A stretch of 64,000 nucleotides of DNA from Alphaproteobacteria bacterium (GTDB lineage Bacteria; Pseudomonadota; Alphaproteobacteria; RF32; CAG-239). The DNA is taken from positions 1 through 64,000 of the forward strand of contig SUUK01000006.1 of the NCBI GenBank assembly GCA_015062535.1, written 5' to 3'. Within the stretch, counting starts at the first letter, position 1. Each line of letters begins with the position of its first letter. Below, in pieces: positions 1 to 9,347 of the stretch. The notes under the pieces were generated by a model, which saw nothing but the letters and a program-made list of their open reading frames with translations, was not told the DNA's origin and did not search any database. A program made the position numbers and the translations under genes.

Positions 1-125
1 GAAGATCCAGCTTCTGCTAATACTTTTGTAATAGCTGCTGTTAATGTTGTTTTACCATGGTCTACGTGACCAATTGTACCAATGTTGCAGTGTGGCTTAC
101 TGCGTTCAAACTTCTCTTTTGCCAT
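1..125 (-). CDS. tuf: Elongation factor Tu, N-terminal part (runs off the left edge)
   Basis: EF-Tu is the GTPase that delivers aminoacyl-tRNA to the ribosome. Only the first 41 codons are in the window. They read [20 protein letters not shown] and then the P-loop GHVDHGKT at residues 19-26, which is typical of EF-Tu and identifies it. The ATG at 125-123 has an AGGAGA ribosome binding site about ten bases upstream on the minus strand. It is the last visible gene of the rpsL-rpsG-fusA-tuf (str) operon, 103 bp after fusA. Whether a second tuf copy exists elsewhere cannot be seen here. Confidence 0.97.
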   Translation of the reverse strand, partial: MAKEKFERSKPHCNIGTIGHVDHGKTTLTAAITKVLAEAGS

Positions 126-192
126 CTTAATCTTCTCCTAAAATATAAACAAAAAGATTTTTATTTTATCGGTTTCCCGAAATTAAATTTTT

Positions 193-221
193 GGAACTGC
201 CACCATCAAGATGGCAGTTCC
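193..221 (-). promoter_or_regulatory. Stem-loop between fusA and tuf
   Basis: A ten-base-pair inverted repeat (GGAACTGCCA with TGGCAGTTCC) sits in the 103-bp fusA-tuf gap. On the minus strand it is followed by AAAAATTTAATTT, which is not a convincing uridine tract. It could be a weak internal terminator or an mRNA processing or stability hairpin that sets tuf expression apart from fusA. The structure is seen; the role is inferred. Confidence 0.5.
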
Positions 222-228
222 GGTTAAA

Positions 229-2304
229 TTAGCTATTTTTAGCTTTAATTGTTTCAGCGATTTCGCGTGGAACTTCAGCATAGTGATCAAAGATCATAGT
301 AAACTGAGCACGTCCTTGAGATAAAGAACGAAGAGTGTTTACATAGCCGAACATATTAGCTAATGGAACATGAGCATCAACCACACGTGCATTACCACGT
401 TGATCCATACCATTTACCATACCACGACGAGAGTTCAAATCACCGATGATATCACCCATGTATTCTTCAGGTGTAACAACTTCCACTTTCATGATAGGCT
501 CTAAAAGTCTAGCATCAGCTTGACGCATACCATCTCTGAAAGCAGCTCTTGCAGCGATTTCGAAACACATAACGTTAGAGTCAACTTCGTGATAAGCACC
601 ATCATACAATGTACACTTAACACCAGTTACAGGATAACCTGCTAACACACCAGCATCCATAGCTGAGCGTAAACCTTTTTCAACACCTGGGATATATTCT
701 TTTGGAACGTTACCACCAACTACAGTGTTATGGAATTCAAAACCATTGTATCCTTCCATAGGTTCAAATTTAATTTTAACCTTAGCAAATTGACCCGCAC
801 CACCAGACTGTTTCTTGTGAGTATATTCGATATCACAAGCTTTAGTAATAGTTTCACGGTAAGCAACTTGTGGGTTACCAACGTTAGCGTCTACCTTAAA
901 TTCTCTCTTCAAACGATCAACGATAATATCTAAGTGAAGTTCACCCATACCACTAATGATTGTTTGACCAGAATCAGGATCAGAAGATACTTTAAATGAA
1001 GGGTCTTCCATAGCAAGTCTAGCCAAAGCCAAGCCCATTTTTTCAACGTCAGCTTTAGTTTTTGGTTCAACTGCAAGTTCGATAACTGGATCTGGGAAAA
1101 CCATGTTTTCTAACACAACTGGGTTAGAGCTATCACAAAGAGTATCACCTGTAGTAGTATCTTTCAAACCTGCTAAAGCAACGATATCACCAGCATGAGC
1201 TTCTTTTATATCATCACGTTTATTAGCATGCATCAAAAGCATACGACCGATTCTTTCTTTCTTATCTTTAACAGAGTTATAAACATAAGAACCTGCTGTT
1301 AAAGTACCAGAATAAATACGAGTAAATGTTAAAGAACCAACGAATGGGTCATTCATAATCTTGAATGCTAAAGCAGATAATGGTTCATTATCATCAGCTT
1401 TACGAGTAATAACATCTTCTGACCCTGGTTTTGTACCTTCAGTTGCAGGTAAATCCAAAGGAGATGGAAGATAATCAATTACTGCATCAAGAAGTGGTTG
1501 AACACCTTTGTTTTTGAATGCTGTTCCACAAAGTACTGGAACAAAAGCCATAGACAATGTACCTTTACGAATACATTTCTTCAATGTTTCAACAGAAATT
1601 TCTTTACCTTCAAAATAGTCTTCCATAGCTTGATCATCTTGTTCAACAGCCATTTCAACTAATTTTGAATGATATTCTTCAGCTTTATCTTTTAATTCTG
1701 CTGGAATTTCTTTAATTTCAATTGGGCTATCAGCTGTGCTACCTGTGTAAACGATTGCATTCATATTAAGCAAATCAACTACACCTGTAAATTCATCTTC
1801 TGCACCAATTGGCAATTGTAAAGCTAAAGGTTGAGCGCCTAAACGATCAACAATCATATCCAAGCAACGATAGAAGTTAGCACCAATTCTGTCCATTTTG
1901 TTACAGAAACAGATTCTTGGAACATTGTACTTATCAGCTTGTCTCCAAACAGTTTCAGATTGAGGTTCAACACCAGCAACTGAGTCAAATACTGTGATTG
2001 CACCGTCTAATACGCGTAAAGAACGTTCCACCTCTACAGTAAAATCCACGTGTCCAGGAGTATCGATAATGTTAATACGATGACCTTTCCAGTAACAAGT
2101 AGTAGCAGCAGAAGTAATAGTAATACCTCTTTCTTGCTCTTGTTCCATCCAGTCCATAGTAGCGGCACCATCATGTGTCTCACCGATTTTGTGGTTTACA
2201 CCTGTATAGAATAAGATACGCTCTGTAGTAGTTGTTTTACCGGCATCAATATGTGCCATGATACCGATATTTCTGTACATTTGTAATGTATGTGTACGAG
2301 CCAT
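229..2304 (-). CDS. fusA: Elongation factor G
   Basis: EF-G is the ribosomal translocase GTPase, acting in the cytoplasm during elongation and recycling. The 691-residue length matches the family. The G motifs are present: AHIDAGKT at 17-24, RGITI at 59-63, DTPGH at 81-85, and NKMD further on. The characteristic domain IV and V sequences follow, including the [10 protein letters not shown] and GDLNSRRG stretches. It lies 21 bp after rpsG and before tuf, the standard str operon arrangement. Nothing is unusual in the protein. Confidence 0.99.
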   Translation of the reverse strand: MARTHTLQMYRNIGIMAHIDAGKTTTTERILFYTGVNHKIGETHDGAATMDWMEQEQERGITITSAATTCYWKGHRINIIDTPGHVDFTVEVERSLRVLDGAITVFDSVAGVEPQSETVWRQADKYNVPRICFCNKMDRIGANFYRCLDMIVDRLGAQPLALQLPIGAEDEFTGVVDLLNMNAIVYTGSTADSPIEIKEIPAELKDKAEEYHSKLVEMAVEQDDQAMEDYFEGKEISVETLKKCIRKGTLSMAFVPVLCGTAFKNKGVQPLLDAVIDYLPSPLDLPATEGTKPGSEDVITRKADDNEPLSALAFKIMNDPFVGSLTFTRIYSGTLTAGSYVYNSVKDKKERIGRMLLMHANKRDDIKEAHAGDIVALAGLKDTTTGDTLCDSSNPVVLENMVFPDPVIELAVEPKTKADVEKMGLALARLAMEDPSFKVSSDPDSGQTIISGMGELHLDIIVDRLKREFKVDANVGNPQVAYRETITKACDIEYTHKKQSGGAGQFAKVKIKFEPMEGYNGFEFHNTVVGGNVPKEYIPGVEKGLRSAMDAGVLAGYPVTGVKCTLYDGAYHEVDSNVMCFEIAARAAFRDGMRQADARLLEPIMKVEVVTPEEYMGDIIGDLNSRRGMVNGMDQRGNARVVDAHVPLANMFGYVNTLRSLSQGRAQFTMIFDHYAEVPREIAETIKAKNS

Positions 2305-2325
2305 TGTCTTATTTTTCCTATAATA

Positions 2326-3179
<854 letters not shown>

Positions 3180-3206
3180 CACAAATTTCCTTAAAAGTTA
3201 AATTAT

Positions 3207-3267
3207 TAAAACGACTTGCCTCGTTTTAGACGATTCTCTCTTCATTAAGCACTACAAATAGCGCTTA
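3207..3267 (-). promoter_or_regulatory. Two leader hairpins upstream of rpsL
   Basis: The roughly 160-base untranslated leader of the str operon has two inverted repeats: a perfect 8-bp stem at 3207-3228 (TAAAACGA with TCGTTTTA) and a 9-bp stem with one G-T pair at 3246-3267. The nearer one lies 28 bases before the rpsL start. Ribosomal operons often have structured leaders for autoregulation, so this is a candidate, but no known leader family is recognised. Confidence 0.45.
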
Positions 3268-3345
3268 ACTCATTGATATTTATCTAAAAAAAGACAATAC
3301 AAACAATCGGGATAGCATACACTACCCCCAAAGTTAGTTGCTCGG

Positions 3346-3373
3346 AAACTACCATATTTATTTTTATAGTCAA
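3346..3373 (-). promoter_or_regulatory. Predicted sigma-70 promoter of the str operon
   Basis: Minus strand: TTGACT (3373-3368), 16-bp spacer, TAGTTT (3351-3346). It lies about 170 bp before rpsL and reads only toward it. The -35 box is close to consensus and the -10 box is moderate. Confidence 0.55.
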
Positions 3374-3454
3374 CCCCTATTTTAAACATTTTTTAATTTA
3401 AATGTGTTTTAAACCCCAAACTTAGAATCGGAAAATCATCTTTAAAAACAAAAA

Positions 3455-3477
3455 AAAGCAGTCATTTAGACTGCTTT
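3455..3477 (-). terminator. Rho-independent terminator of the DUF4139 gene
   Basis: A perfect 9-bp stem (AAAGCAGTC with GACTGCTTT) and 5-base loop, followed on the minus strand by a run of seven T residues. It begins 19 bp after the stop codon at 3496. Confidence 0.9.
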
Positions 3478-3495
3478 ATAAAAAATACCTAAAAA

Positions 3496-4944
3496 TTAAT
3501 TACAATCTTTTACATCCAAATGCCCTTTAACACTTGCTGTAATCTTCTTTGTTTCATTAGGTGCAATATCTATCTTCCATTGATAAATATTGCCTTCTGC
3601 CATCTCCCCTTTAACATCTTCCTTAAAAACTGTTCCTTCATTATAAAGAGGTTGTTTTAACACAAAATTACTTGCATATTTAGAAGAGTTTGTCACTTCA
3701 TATTCCACTTCATAAACATACATATTTTCAACCGTAACACATCTATCTGACGGATTTTTCTTATACTTTCTTTCACCAACTTTATGCATATCTAATATCT
3801 GACCTTTGGCAAAAACATCAAAGTTTTTACCCATATTCAATGACACTTCTTGCTCTTTTGCTGTATTATTTATTCTATCTTCACCAACAAACTGTAATTC
3901 GCCATCATTATCTGTATCATAAAAACTAATTTTTCCCTCCGGCAAAGGCATACCTAAGCCATCATTTTGGGTATTTTTGAATTTATATGTCATTAAAGGA
4001 TGAACATCCCTAAAACTATCTTTATTTACTCCAAAAGATAAAGGAGAAACAATCATATCTTCCTTTTGATAACTAACTTCCTTAGCATCTAAAAAAGAAA
4101 CCATTTTATGTTCACCATCTCTAAGAGATGTCTCAAATGGAAGCTTATAAAGATAAAAACCATTCAAACTTTCGGGGCTATCAATTACAGCTCTTGATGC
4201 TAACTCAACAGAATTAGCCATAACAGCTCTATTAGCAAAAGTCTTCATCATTCTTGGCATAACTTCTCTAACTGTATTTACTTCTCCAGCAACCAAATTA
4301 ATACCAACCTTCTCGTAGTTACTTCCTGAATTATTATGAAGAGCAACTCTTCCTAAAACTTCTAATTTTTCGCCATTTTTTACTTTTGCAACATAGTTTG
4401 CATCCCATTTAAAACCACCTGCTAAATAAGCCAAACCAATCTCATGTTTTCCTTTTTCATCAGTCTCAATTTTAGCATCTAAAACAGGACTATCGCTAAG
4501 TCCACTAGGAAGATCATCAAAAACAACTTGACCTGAAAATCTTGTTTCAATCCCATAATCAAATCTCAAAATAGGATTATCACCTTCAACCGCCAAAATT
4601 TCAGCATTATTAAACTCTTCTCTTCCATTAATTGGATTTATACGCATAGTTTTTACATTTTTACCAATATTTGCTCTTAACATACTACCATAATTAAGAG
4701 TACTATTTGAAAAATTTTGCTCTATAACATTAAAATCACCACCATAGATAATCACACTTTCAGGTTTTGCTGTTCTTGCAATTTCATCAAAATAAACATC
4801 ATTAATCCCAAGATTTAGATCAACTTCCTTATCTTTTTTAACCATTGCCAAATCTTGGTTATAGATTGTAATTTCAGTAGAAGCACTCACATTAAATGCA
4901 AACACTGTTGCCAAACCGCTCAAAAGCAAACCTTTAAAATTCAT
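3496..4944 (-). CDS. Exported DUF4139 domain protein
   Basis: A 482-residue protein with a signal peptide (MNFKGLLLSGLATVFAFNVSA) and then a fold that reads as DUF4139. The conserved stretch is around residues 180-205 (FKWDANYVAKV, then a GRVALHNNSGSNYE-type strand). Members are exported proteins of unknown biochemical role, some called mucoidy-inhibitor-like. The C-terminus has repeated beta-strand patterns ending in a KGHLDVKDCN tail with no membrane anchor, so it is probably periplasmic or exported. It is transcribed alone, with its own terminator downstream and a 22-bp gap to the membrane protein upstream. The family call is from sequence pattern only. Confidence 0.75.
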   Translation of the reverse strand: MNFKGLLLSGLATVFAFNVSASTEITIYNQDLAMVKKDKEVDLNLGINDVYFDEIARTAKPESVIIYGGDFNVIEQNFSNSTLNYGSMLRANIGKNVKTMRINPINGREEFNNAEILAVEGDNPILRFDYGIETRFSGQVVFDDLPSGLSDSPVLDAKIETDEKGKHEIGLAYLAGGFKWDANYVAKVKNGEKLEVLGRVALHNNSGSNYEKVGINLVAGEVNTVREVMPRMMKTFANRAVMANSVELASRAVIDSPESLNGFYLYKLPFETSLRDGEHKMVSFLDAKEVSYQKEDMIVSPLSFGVNKDSFRDVHPLMTYKFKNTQNDGLGMPLPEGKISFYDTDNDGELQFVGEDRINNTAKEQEVSLNMGKNFDVFAKGQILDMHKVGERKYKKNPSDRCVTVENMYVYEVEYEVTNSSKYASNFVLKQPLYNEGTVFKEDVKGEMAEGNIYQWKIDIAPNETKKITASVKGHLDVKDCN

Positions 4945-4966
4945 AATATTTCTCCCAAAAAATATC

Positions 4967-5719
4967 TTATTTTTTTAAATTCTTAATAAGATTATCTATT
5001 TTTGTTGTCAAAATGCTAATCCTTGAAACAAATAAATTTATATCAAATCTCCTACATACTAAAAACTGATACAACATTTTTTTATCTGTTTCAAAAAAAA
5101 TATATAATTTCTCCTCAAATTTTTCAAAGACACACCTTTTTGCCTTAAAAACCGCCATTAAACCTATCAATATTTTTTTTATTTCCTCTCTTTTGGATAC
5201 ATTTTCAATTGCAAGTCCAAAATCTTTTCCATCGCTTAAAATCTCCCCTTTTATATCATCTAAAACATCAAAAACCTCTAAAATAATTCCTTCTAATTTT
5301 GTTTGCTTTAATTCAAAACCTAATAACTTTTTCTCATCATATAGATGCACTTCAGACAATAAAAAATCATCTCTTTCAAGAGAATTCAACCCCTCTTTTT
5401 TTTGAAAAAAAGGCACAAACGAAAGTTTATTTAATAAAGCAATATCTACTCCTTCATCAACATCAAATTTTAATCCACCAAATAACTTTTTATCATTTAA
5501 CCAAAGAGTATCTTCCACTTTTTTTTGAAAAAAATCATTTATATGTTTTAGCCCCTGCCACATAAACAAACACAATGTAGCCACTAAAATAACAAACAAA
5601 AAATCAAATTCTTTATATAAAAACAATAAAATCAAAAAACATAAATCAATCAAAAGAACAACACCAGCTTCTACCAAAATTGCCTTTCTCTTTTTTTCAA
5701 TTTCATTTATATATCCCAT
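4967..5719 (-). CDS. Two-helix membrane protein, possibly DUF3137-like
   Basis: About 250 residues with two hydrophobic segments near the N-terminus (about 16-37 and 41-60) and a lysine- and glutamate-rich cytoplasmic-looking remainder. The block around SLERDDFLLSEVHLYDEKK and the following LKQTKLEGIILEV strand resembles DUF3137 proteins, a weak match I cannot confirm. The longest frame starts at 5746, but the ATG at 5719 has AAAGGT at good spacing, so I prefer it. It lies between the M16-like gene and the DUF4139 gene on the same strand, in a likely three-gene unit. Function unknown. Confidence 0.6.
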   Translation of the reverse strand: MGYINEIEKKRKAILVEAGVVLLIDLCFLILLFLYKEFDFLFVILVATLCLFMWQGLKHINDFFQKKVEDTLWLNDKKLFGGLKFDVDEGVDIALLNKLSFVPFFQKKEGLNSLERDDFLLSEVHLYDEKKLLGFELKQTKLEGIILEVFDVLDDIKGEILSDGKDFGLAIENVSKREEIKKILIGLMAVFKAKRCVFEKFEEKLYIFFETDKKMLYQFLVCRRFDINLFVSRISILTTKIDNLIKNLKK

Positions 5720-5781
5720 ATTTTTTACCTTTAAATTCAAATACATTTACTCTTAACTTAAACCAAACTCAGAACCTTATA

Positions 5782-7149
5782 TTAATTCTTTCCATTCACC
5801 ACAAATATTGCCCTATTCTTTCCACTCATTTTTTGGCTTATTACTCTATTTACATCTTCAAGTTTAATGTCTTTTATCATATCTTGTCTTTTTTCCAAAA
5901 AATCACGCCCTAAATTTTCCGCCATCATAACTTGAAGTTGTCCCGCAATATTAAATAAACTTGCAAATCTTAAATTAAACGAAGACATTAGACTACTTTT
6001 TGCAAGCTCCAAATCATCTTTACTTATTTTATTTTCATAAAATTTTTGATATTCCTCATTTAATTTTTTCTCTATTTTTTCCATATTTGTAGGAGTTGCT
6101 GAATAAAAAACATTCCATGTATCAAGACCATCACTTTGCGATAAATAGCTGTAAATTCCATAAGTTAAACCTTCTTTTTCACGCATTTCTTTATTTAGAA
6201 TAGAATTAAGTCCAGAGCCACCAAAAATAAAATCCGCCACATAAAAAGGATAAAAATCTTTATCTAGTCTTTTTATACCTTGACTTATATGCAAAACAAA
6301 ACTTTGTTTTGAATGTTCATCATTTACAACTTTTACTTCATTATTATATATAGGACTAAACTTAGGTAACTCCTCCGCTATTGTTTTTTCTTCTAAATTT
6401 CCTAAAACCTCATCTAAAAATTCTTTTACTTTTGCTTCATCAATACTACCTGCAACACCAACACTTATAACATCTTTTGCCATATAACCTTTAAGATAAT
6501 TTCTTATATCTTTATCTGTAATGTTTAAGAGTTCTTCATCACTTGGATATGTTTCTTTCCCATAAGGATGAGATTTAAAAAACTCTTTTGATATTAATTT
6601 GTTTAACTTACTTTCTGGATTCTCTTCATAGCTTTTTCTTTGAACAACAATCTGCTCTTTTATAAGATTAATATCTTCTTTTTTTAAGTGCGGTTTATAG
6701 ATAACATCTTTTAAGACATTCCATGCATCATTTTCAAAATCTTTCACATATGATAAAGAAATCCCAGCTTCATCTCGACCAACATCAAAACCGATTTTTA
6801 TTCCTTTTTCTTTCATAAATTTACGAAGTTTCTTTCTATCTAAATTTCCAGCCCCATCAAGAAAAACACCTTCTGCCACAAGCCCAACACCATTTTTCTT
6901 TAAATATGCATTCCCCATTTTCTTAAAACCTAAATTTATCGCAACCAAAAGAACACTTTTATCTTCTAATAAATAAGCCTTAATTTTATTATCAGAACTT
7001 ACAACTTCTTTAACTTCTACAGAAAACTTCTTTTCCTTAAAAATTGAATTATCCAAAATACTTTGAGCATTAAAATAATAGTTATTATAATAAAAAGCAC
7101 CTCCACCAATCAAAGCTAAAAATAAACTTAAAAAAATTATTTTTTTCAT
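5782..7149 (-). CDS. M16 (pitrilysin) family protein without the zinc motif
   Basis: A 455-residue protein with an N-terminal signal or anchor segment (residues 4-22) and two M16-type domains. Features of the family visible here include the SYEENPESKLNKLISKEFFKSHPYG block near 170-195 and FGGSGLNSILNKEMREKEGLTYGIYSYLS near 317-345. The HxxEH zinc-binding motif expected in the first domain is absent: that position reads KNGVGLVAEGVFLDGAG. It therefore resembles the non-catalytic partner of the paired M16 proteins common in alphaproteobacteria. No catalytic partner lies beside it. Role probably in envelope proteolysis or as a scaffold, by inference. Confidence 0.8.
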   Translation of the reverse strand: MKKIIFLSLFLALIGGGAFYYNNYYFNAQSILDNSIFKEKKFSVEVKEVVSSDNKIKAYLLEDKSVLLVAINLGFKKMGNAYLKKNGVGLVAEGVFLDGAGNLDRKKLRKFMKEKGIKIGFDVGRDEAGISLSYVKDFENDAWNVLKDVIYKPHLKKEDINLIKEQIVVQRKSYEENPESKLNKLISKEFFKSHPYGKETYPSDEELLNITDKDIRNYLKGYMAKDVISVGVAGSIDEAKVKEFLDEVLGNLEEKTIAEELPKFSPIYNNEVKVVNDEHSKQSFVLHISQGIKRLDKDFYPFYVADFIFGGSGLNSILNKEMREKEGLTYGIYSYLSQSDGLDTWNVFYSATPTNMEKIEKKLNEEYQKFYENKISKDDLELAKSSLMSSFNLRFASLFNIAGQLQVMMAENLGRDFLEKRQDMIKDIKLEDVNRVISQKMSGKNRAIFVVNGKN

Positions 7150-7228
7150 ATCAATGCTCCCAAAATATTTTTAAAAATCTTAAAACTAAATATTTAAAAA
7201 AAACGTAAACACATTTAAATCTTTAGCT

Positions 7229-7720
7229 TTTCGCGTACATAAAGGAGGAAAAAAGCAATCATGACCACACTTTAGCACATCCCCCATTTAAAATCGAAAG
7301 CCGAAGGCTTTGCAACGGGTGGGATAAAGTGCGGTGCTAGGAGTGACGCCGTAAGCGTAGTGTACAAACAAAAGGGTACATGAGCGAACGCCGACACTCC
7401 TATGACCGTGCTTTAGCACATCCCCCATTTAAAATCGAAAGCCGAAGGCTTTGCAATGGCTTGATAGAATGCCTATGCTGGAAGTTCAAAAGCGACCGCT
7501 GTGGCTTGCAAGCCAAAACATTTTGGGAAATTGTTTTGGCGAAAGCTATAGCAGTTGTTAGCTTGTGATTTGGCAACAGCCAACCAAACAAGCGCTACAA
7601 CTGGCTTGCCTGAAATGAAGTTAGGTTGTAGAAAAAACTACAACCTTACGTAATAAGACATAAAAAGCGTACATGAGGGAGCTTTTGAACAATCATGATA
7701 GGTATTATATCAAGCCCCCC
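7229..7720. repeat. Class 1 palindromic element array (truncated unit plus two units)
   Basis: Non-coding array in the 650-bp gap before lysS. It starts with the right half of a unit (7229-7285), then a small hairpin (AAAGCC-gaa-GGCTTT, 7297-7311). Unit 1 is at 7317-7426: its left arm carries AAAGTGCGGT, which pairs with ACCGTGCTTT on the right arm through two G-T pairs. A second small hairpin is at 7439-7453. Unit 2 is at 7458-7716, with left arm GGCTTGATAGAATGCCTA pairing with TAGGTATTATATCAAGCC. Between the conserved inner parts of unit 2 lies about 165 bp not present in the otherwise matching unit at 29801-29907. Origin and role unknown; short frames inside are not convincing genes. Confidence 0.8.
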
Positions 7721-7731
7721 TAAAAATTTAC

Positions 7732-7760
7732 TTGAAAAAATATAACAACATTGCTATAAC
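7732..7760 (+). promoter_or_regulatory. Predicted sigma-70 promoter of lysS
   Basis: TTGAAA (7732-7737), 17-bp spacer, TATAAC (7755-7760), about 40 bp before the lysS start. It begins only 16 bp after the end of the palindromic array. Confidence 0.65.
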
Positions 7761-7800
7761 TCTACTGATTTAACTTATAACTAATGATAGAGAGATTAAA

Positions 7801-9273
7801 ATGGCAGAAGAAATAAGCGAGCAAAGACAAAGTCGCATCAATAAACTTGAGCGCTTAAATGAAATGGGATATAATCCTTATCCTTATAATTTTAAACCTG
7901 ATAGCTATGCCAAAGACTTACAAGAAAAATATAAAGATTTAGCAGCAGGAGAACATACAGAAGATGTAGTTACTGTTGCAGGTCGTGCAATGGCTGTTAG
8001 AAATGACGGAATGTTCATTGATATGAAAGATAAATCAGGCAACATTCAACTATTCTGCCATAAATGTAATTTAGATGAAGAAAATTTAAAATTATTAAAA
8101 TGCTTAGATATTGGTGACGTTGTTGGCGTAACAGGTTTTATTAGACGCACCCCACGTGGTGAGCTTTCTGTTGCCGCAACCAAATTTGATATTATCGCCA
8201 AATCATTAGAGCCATTACCAGAAAAATTCCATGGTCTAACAGATGTAGAAACACGTTATCGCAAACGTTATGTAGATATGATAATCAATGATGATGCAAA
8301 GAATGTGTTGATTACACGTTGCAAAATTGTTTCTGCAGTTCGTGAATTTTTTGGTCAAAATGAGTTTTTAGAAGTAGAAACTCCAACACTTCACCCAATT
8401 TTAGGTGGTGCAAATGCCAAACCATTTGTTACTCACTATAATGCACTAGATAATGATTTTTATCTTCGTATCGCACCTGAATTATATTTGAAAAAGCTAA
8501 TCGTTGGCGGTATTGATAGAGTTTTTGAAATTGGTAAAAACTTCCGTAACGAAGGTATAGATAAAAACCACGTTCCAGAGTTCTCTGCACTTGAAGCATA
8601 CATGGCATATGGTGATTATAATGACATGGCAATACTTATTTCTGATTTATTGCGTTTTGTAGTAAAAAAAGTATTTGGCACCGAAAAAATCACTATTGGC
8701 GAACATGAAATAGACTTTTCAAAACCAATTCCAAAAGTATCAATCATTGATTTGATTAAACGTGAAACAGGTGTAGACTTCTTAAGTGTAGAAACAGTTG
8801 AAGAAGCAAGAGCACTTGCCTCATCAATTGGTGTAGAAGCAGAACATTGCACCAACTGGGGTAAGGTTGTACAAGAAGTATTTGATGAAAAAGTTGAACA
8901 TACATTGATTGAACCAATTTTGGTTTCTGATATGCCAAAAGATATTTCACCACTTGCTAAAACACATCGCGATAATCCTCGCCTAACCGAACACTTTGAT
9001 GTTTATTTACTATCAACAGAGCTAGGATGCGCATATTCTGAGTTATCTAACCCATTAGAGCAATTAGAACGTTTCCAAAATCAAATGAAAGAACGTGATC
9101 TTGGTGATGATGAAGCACAAATGTTAGATGAAAGCTTTGTAGATGCTCTATCATATGGCTTTGTACCAACAACCGGTATGGGAATGGGAATGGAGCGCTT
9201 AGCAAGATTGTTGACCAACAGCTCAACAATTCGAGATGTAATCTTGTTCCCAGCTCTAAAAAAGCGCAATTAA
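7801..9273 (+). CDS. lysS: Lysyl-tRNA synthetase, class II
   Basis: Charges tRNA-Lys with lysine in the cytoplasm. The 490-residue protein has an N-terminal OB-fold anticodon-binding domain (about 56-130) and a class II catalytic core. Motif 2 is FEIGKNFRNEGIDKNH near 242-257, and motif 3 is GMGMGMERL near 459-467. The lysine-specific LRIAPELYLKKLIVGG stretch sets it apart from AspRS and AsnRS. Many alphaproteobacteria instead use an unrelated class I LysRS, so the class II form is a lineage marker. It has its own promoter and a strong terminator and stands alone. Confidence 0.97.
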   Translation: MAEEISEQRQSRINKLERLNEMGYNPYPYNFKPDSYAKDLQEKYKDLAAGEHTEDVVTVAGRAMAVRNDGMFIDMKDKSGNIQLFCHKCNLDEENLKLLKCLDIGDVVGVTGFIRRTPRGELSVAATKFDIIAKSLEPLPEKFHGLTDVETRYRKRYVDMIINDDAKNVLITRCKIVSAVREFFGQNEFLEVETPTLHPILGGANAKPFVTHYNALDNDFYLRIAPELYLKKLIVGGIDRVFEIGKNFRNEGIDKNHVPEFSALEAYMAYGDYNDMAILISDLLRFVVKKVFGTEKITIGEHEIDFSKPIPKVSIIDLIKRETGVDFLSVETVEEARALASSIGVEAEHCTNWGKVVQEVFDEKVEHTLIEPILVSDMPKDISPLAKTHRDNPRLTEHFDVYLLSTELGCAYSELSNPLEQLERFQNQMKERDLGDDEAQMLDESFVDALSYGFVPTTGMGMGMERLARLLTNSSTIRDVILFPALKKRN

Positions 9274-9280
9274 TTATCAA

Positions 9281-9309
9281 AGGGGGCAAAAAGCCCCCTA
9301 TTTTTTTGC
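9281..9309 (+). terminator. Rho-independent terminator of lysS
   Basis: Stem AGGGGGC with GCCCCCT, loop of five A residues, then ATTTTTTTG. It starts eight bases after the lysS stop codon. Confidence 0.95.
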
Positions 9310-9347
9310 TTAACTTTTTTTTAAAAATAACCATATAAAATGTTCTT

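Noticed and set aside
7380..7591. Short open frames on both strands before lysS
   Set aside because: They follow the class 1 palindromic array, have no good start signals and are not kept in the matching array at 29.8 kb.
7229..7720. Class 1 elements as integron attC sites
   Set aside because: They are folded and variable like attC sites, but the RYYYAAC/GTTRRRY core pair is not seen, they are not separated by gene cassettes in one array, and no integrase lies in the window.
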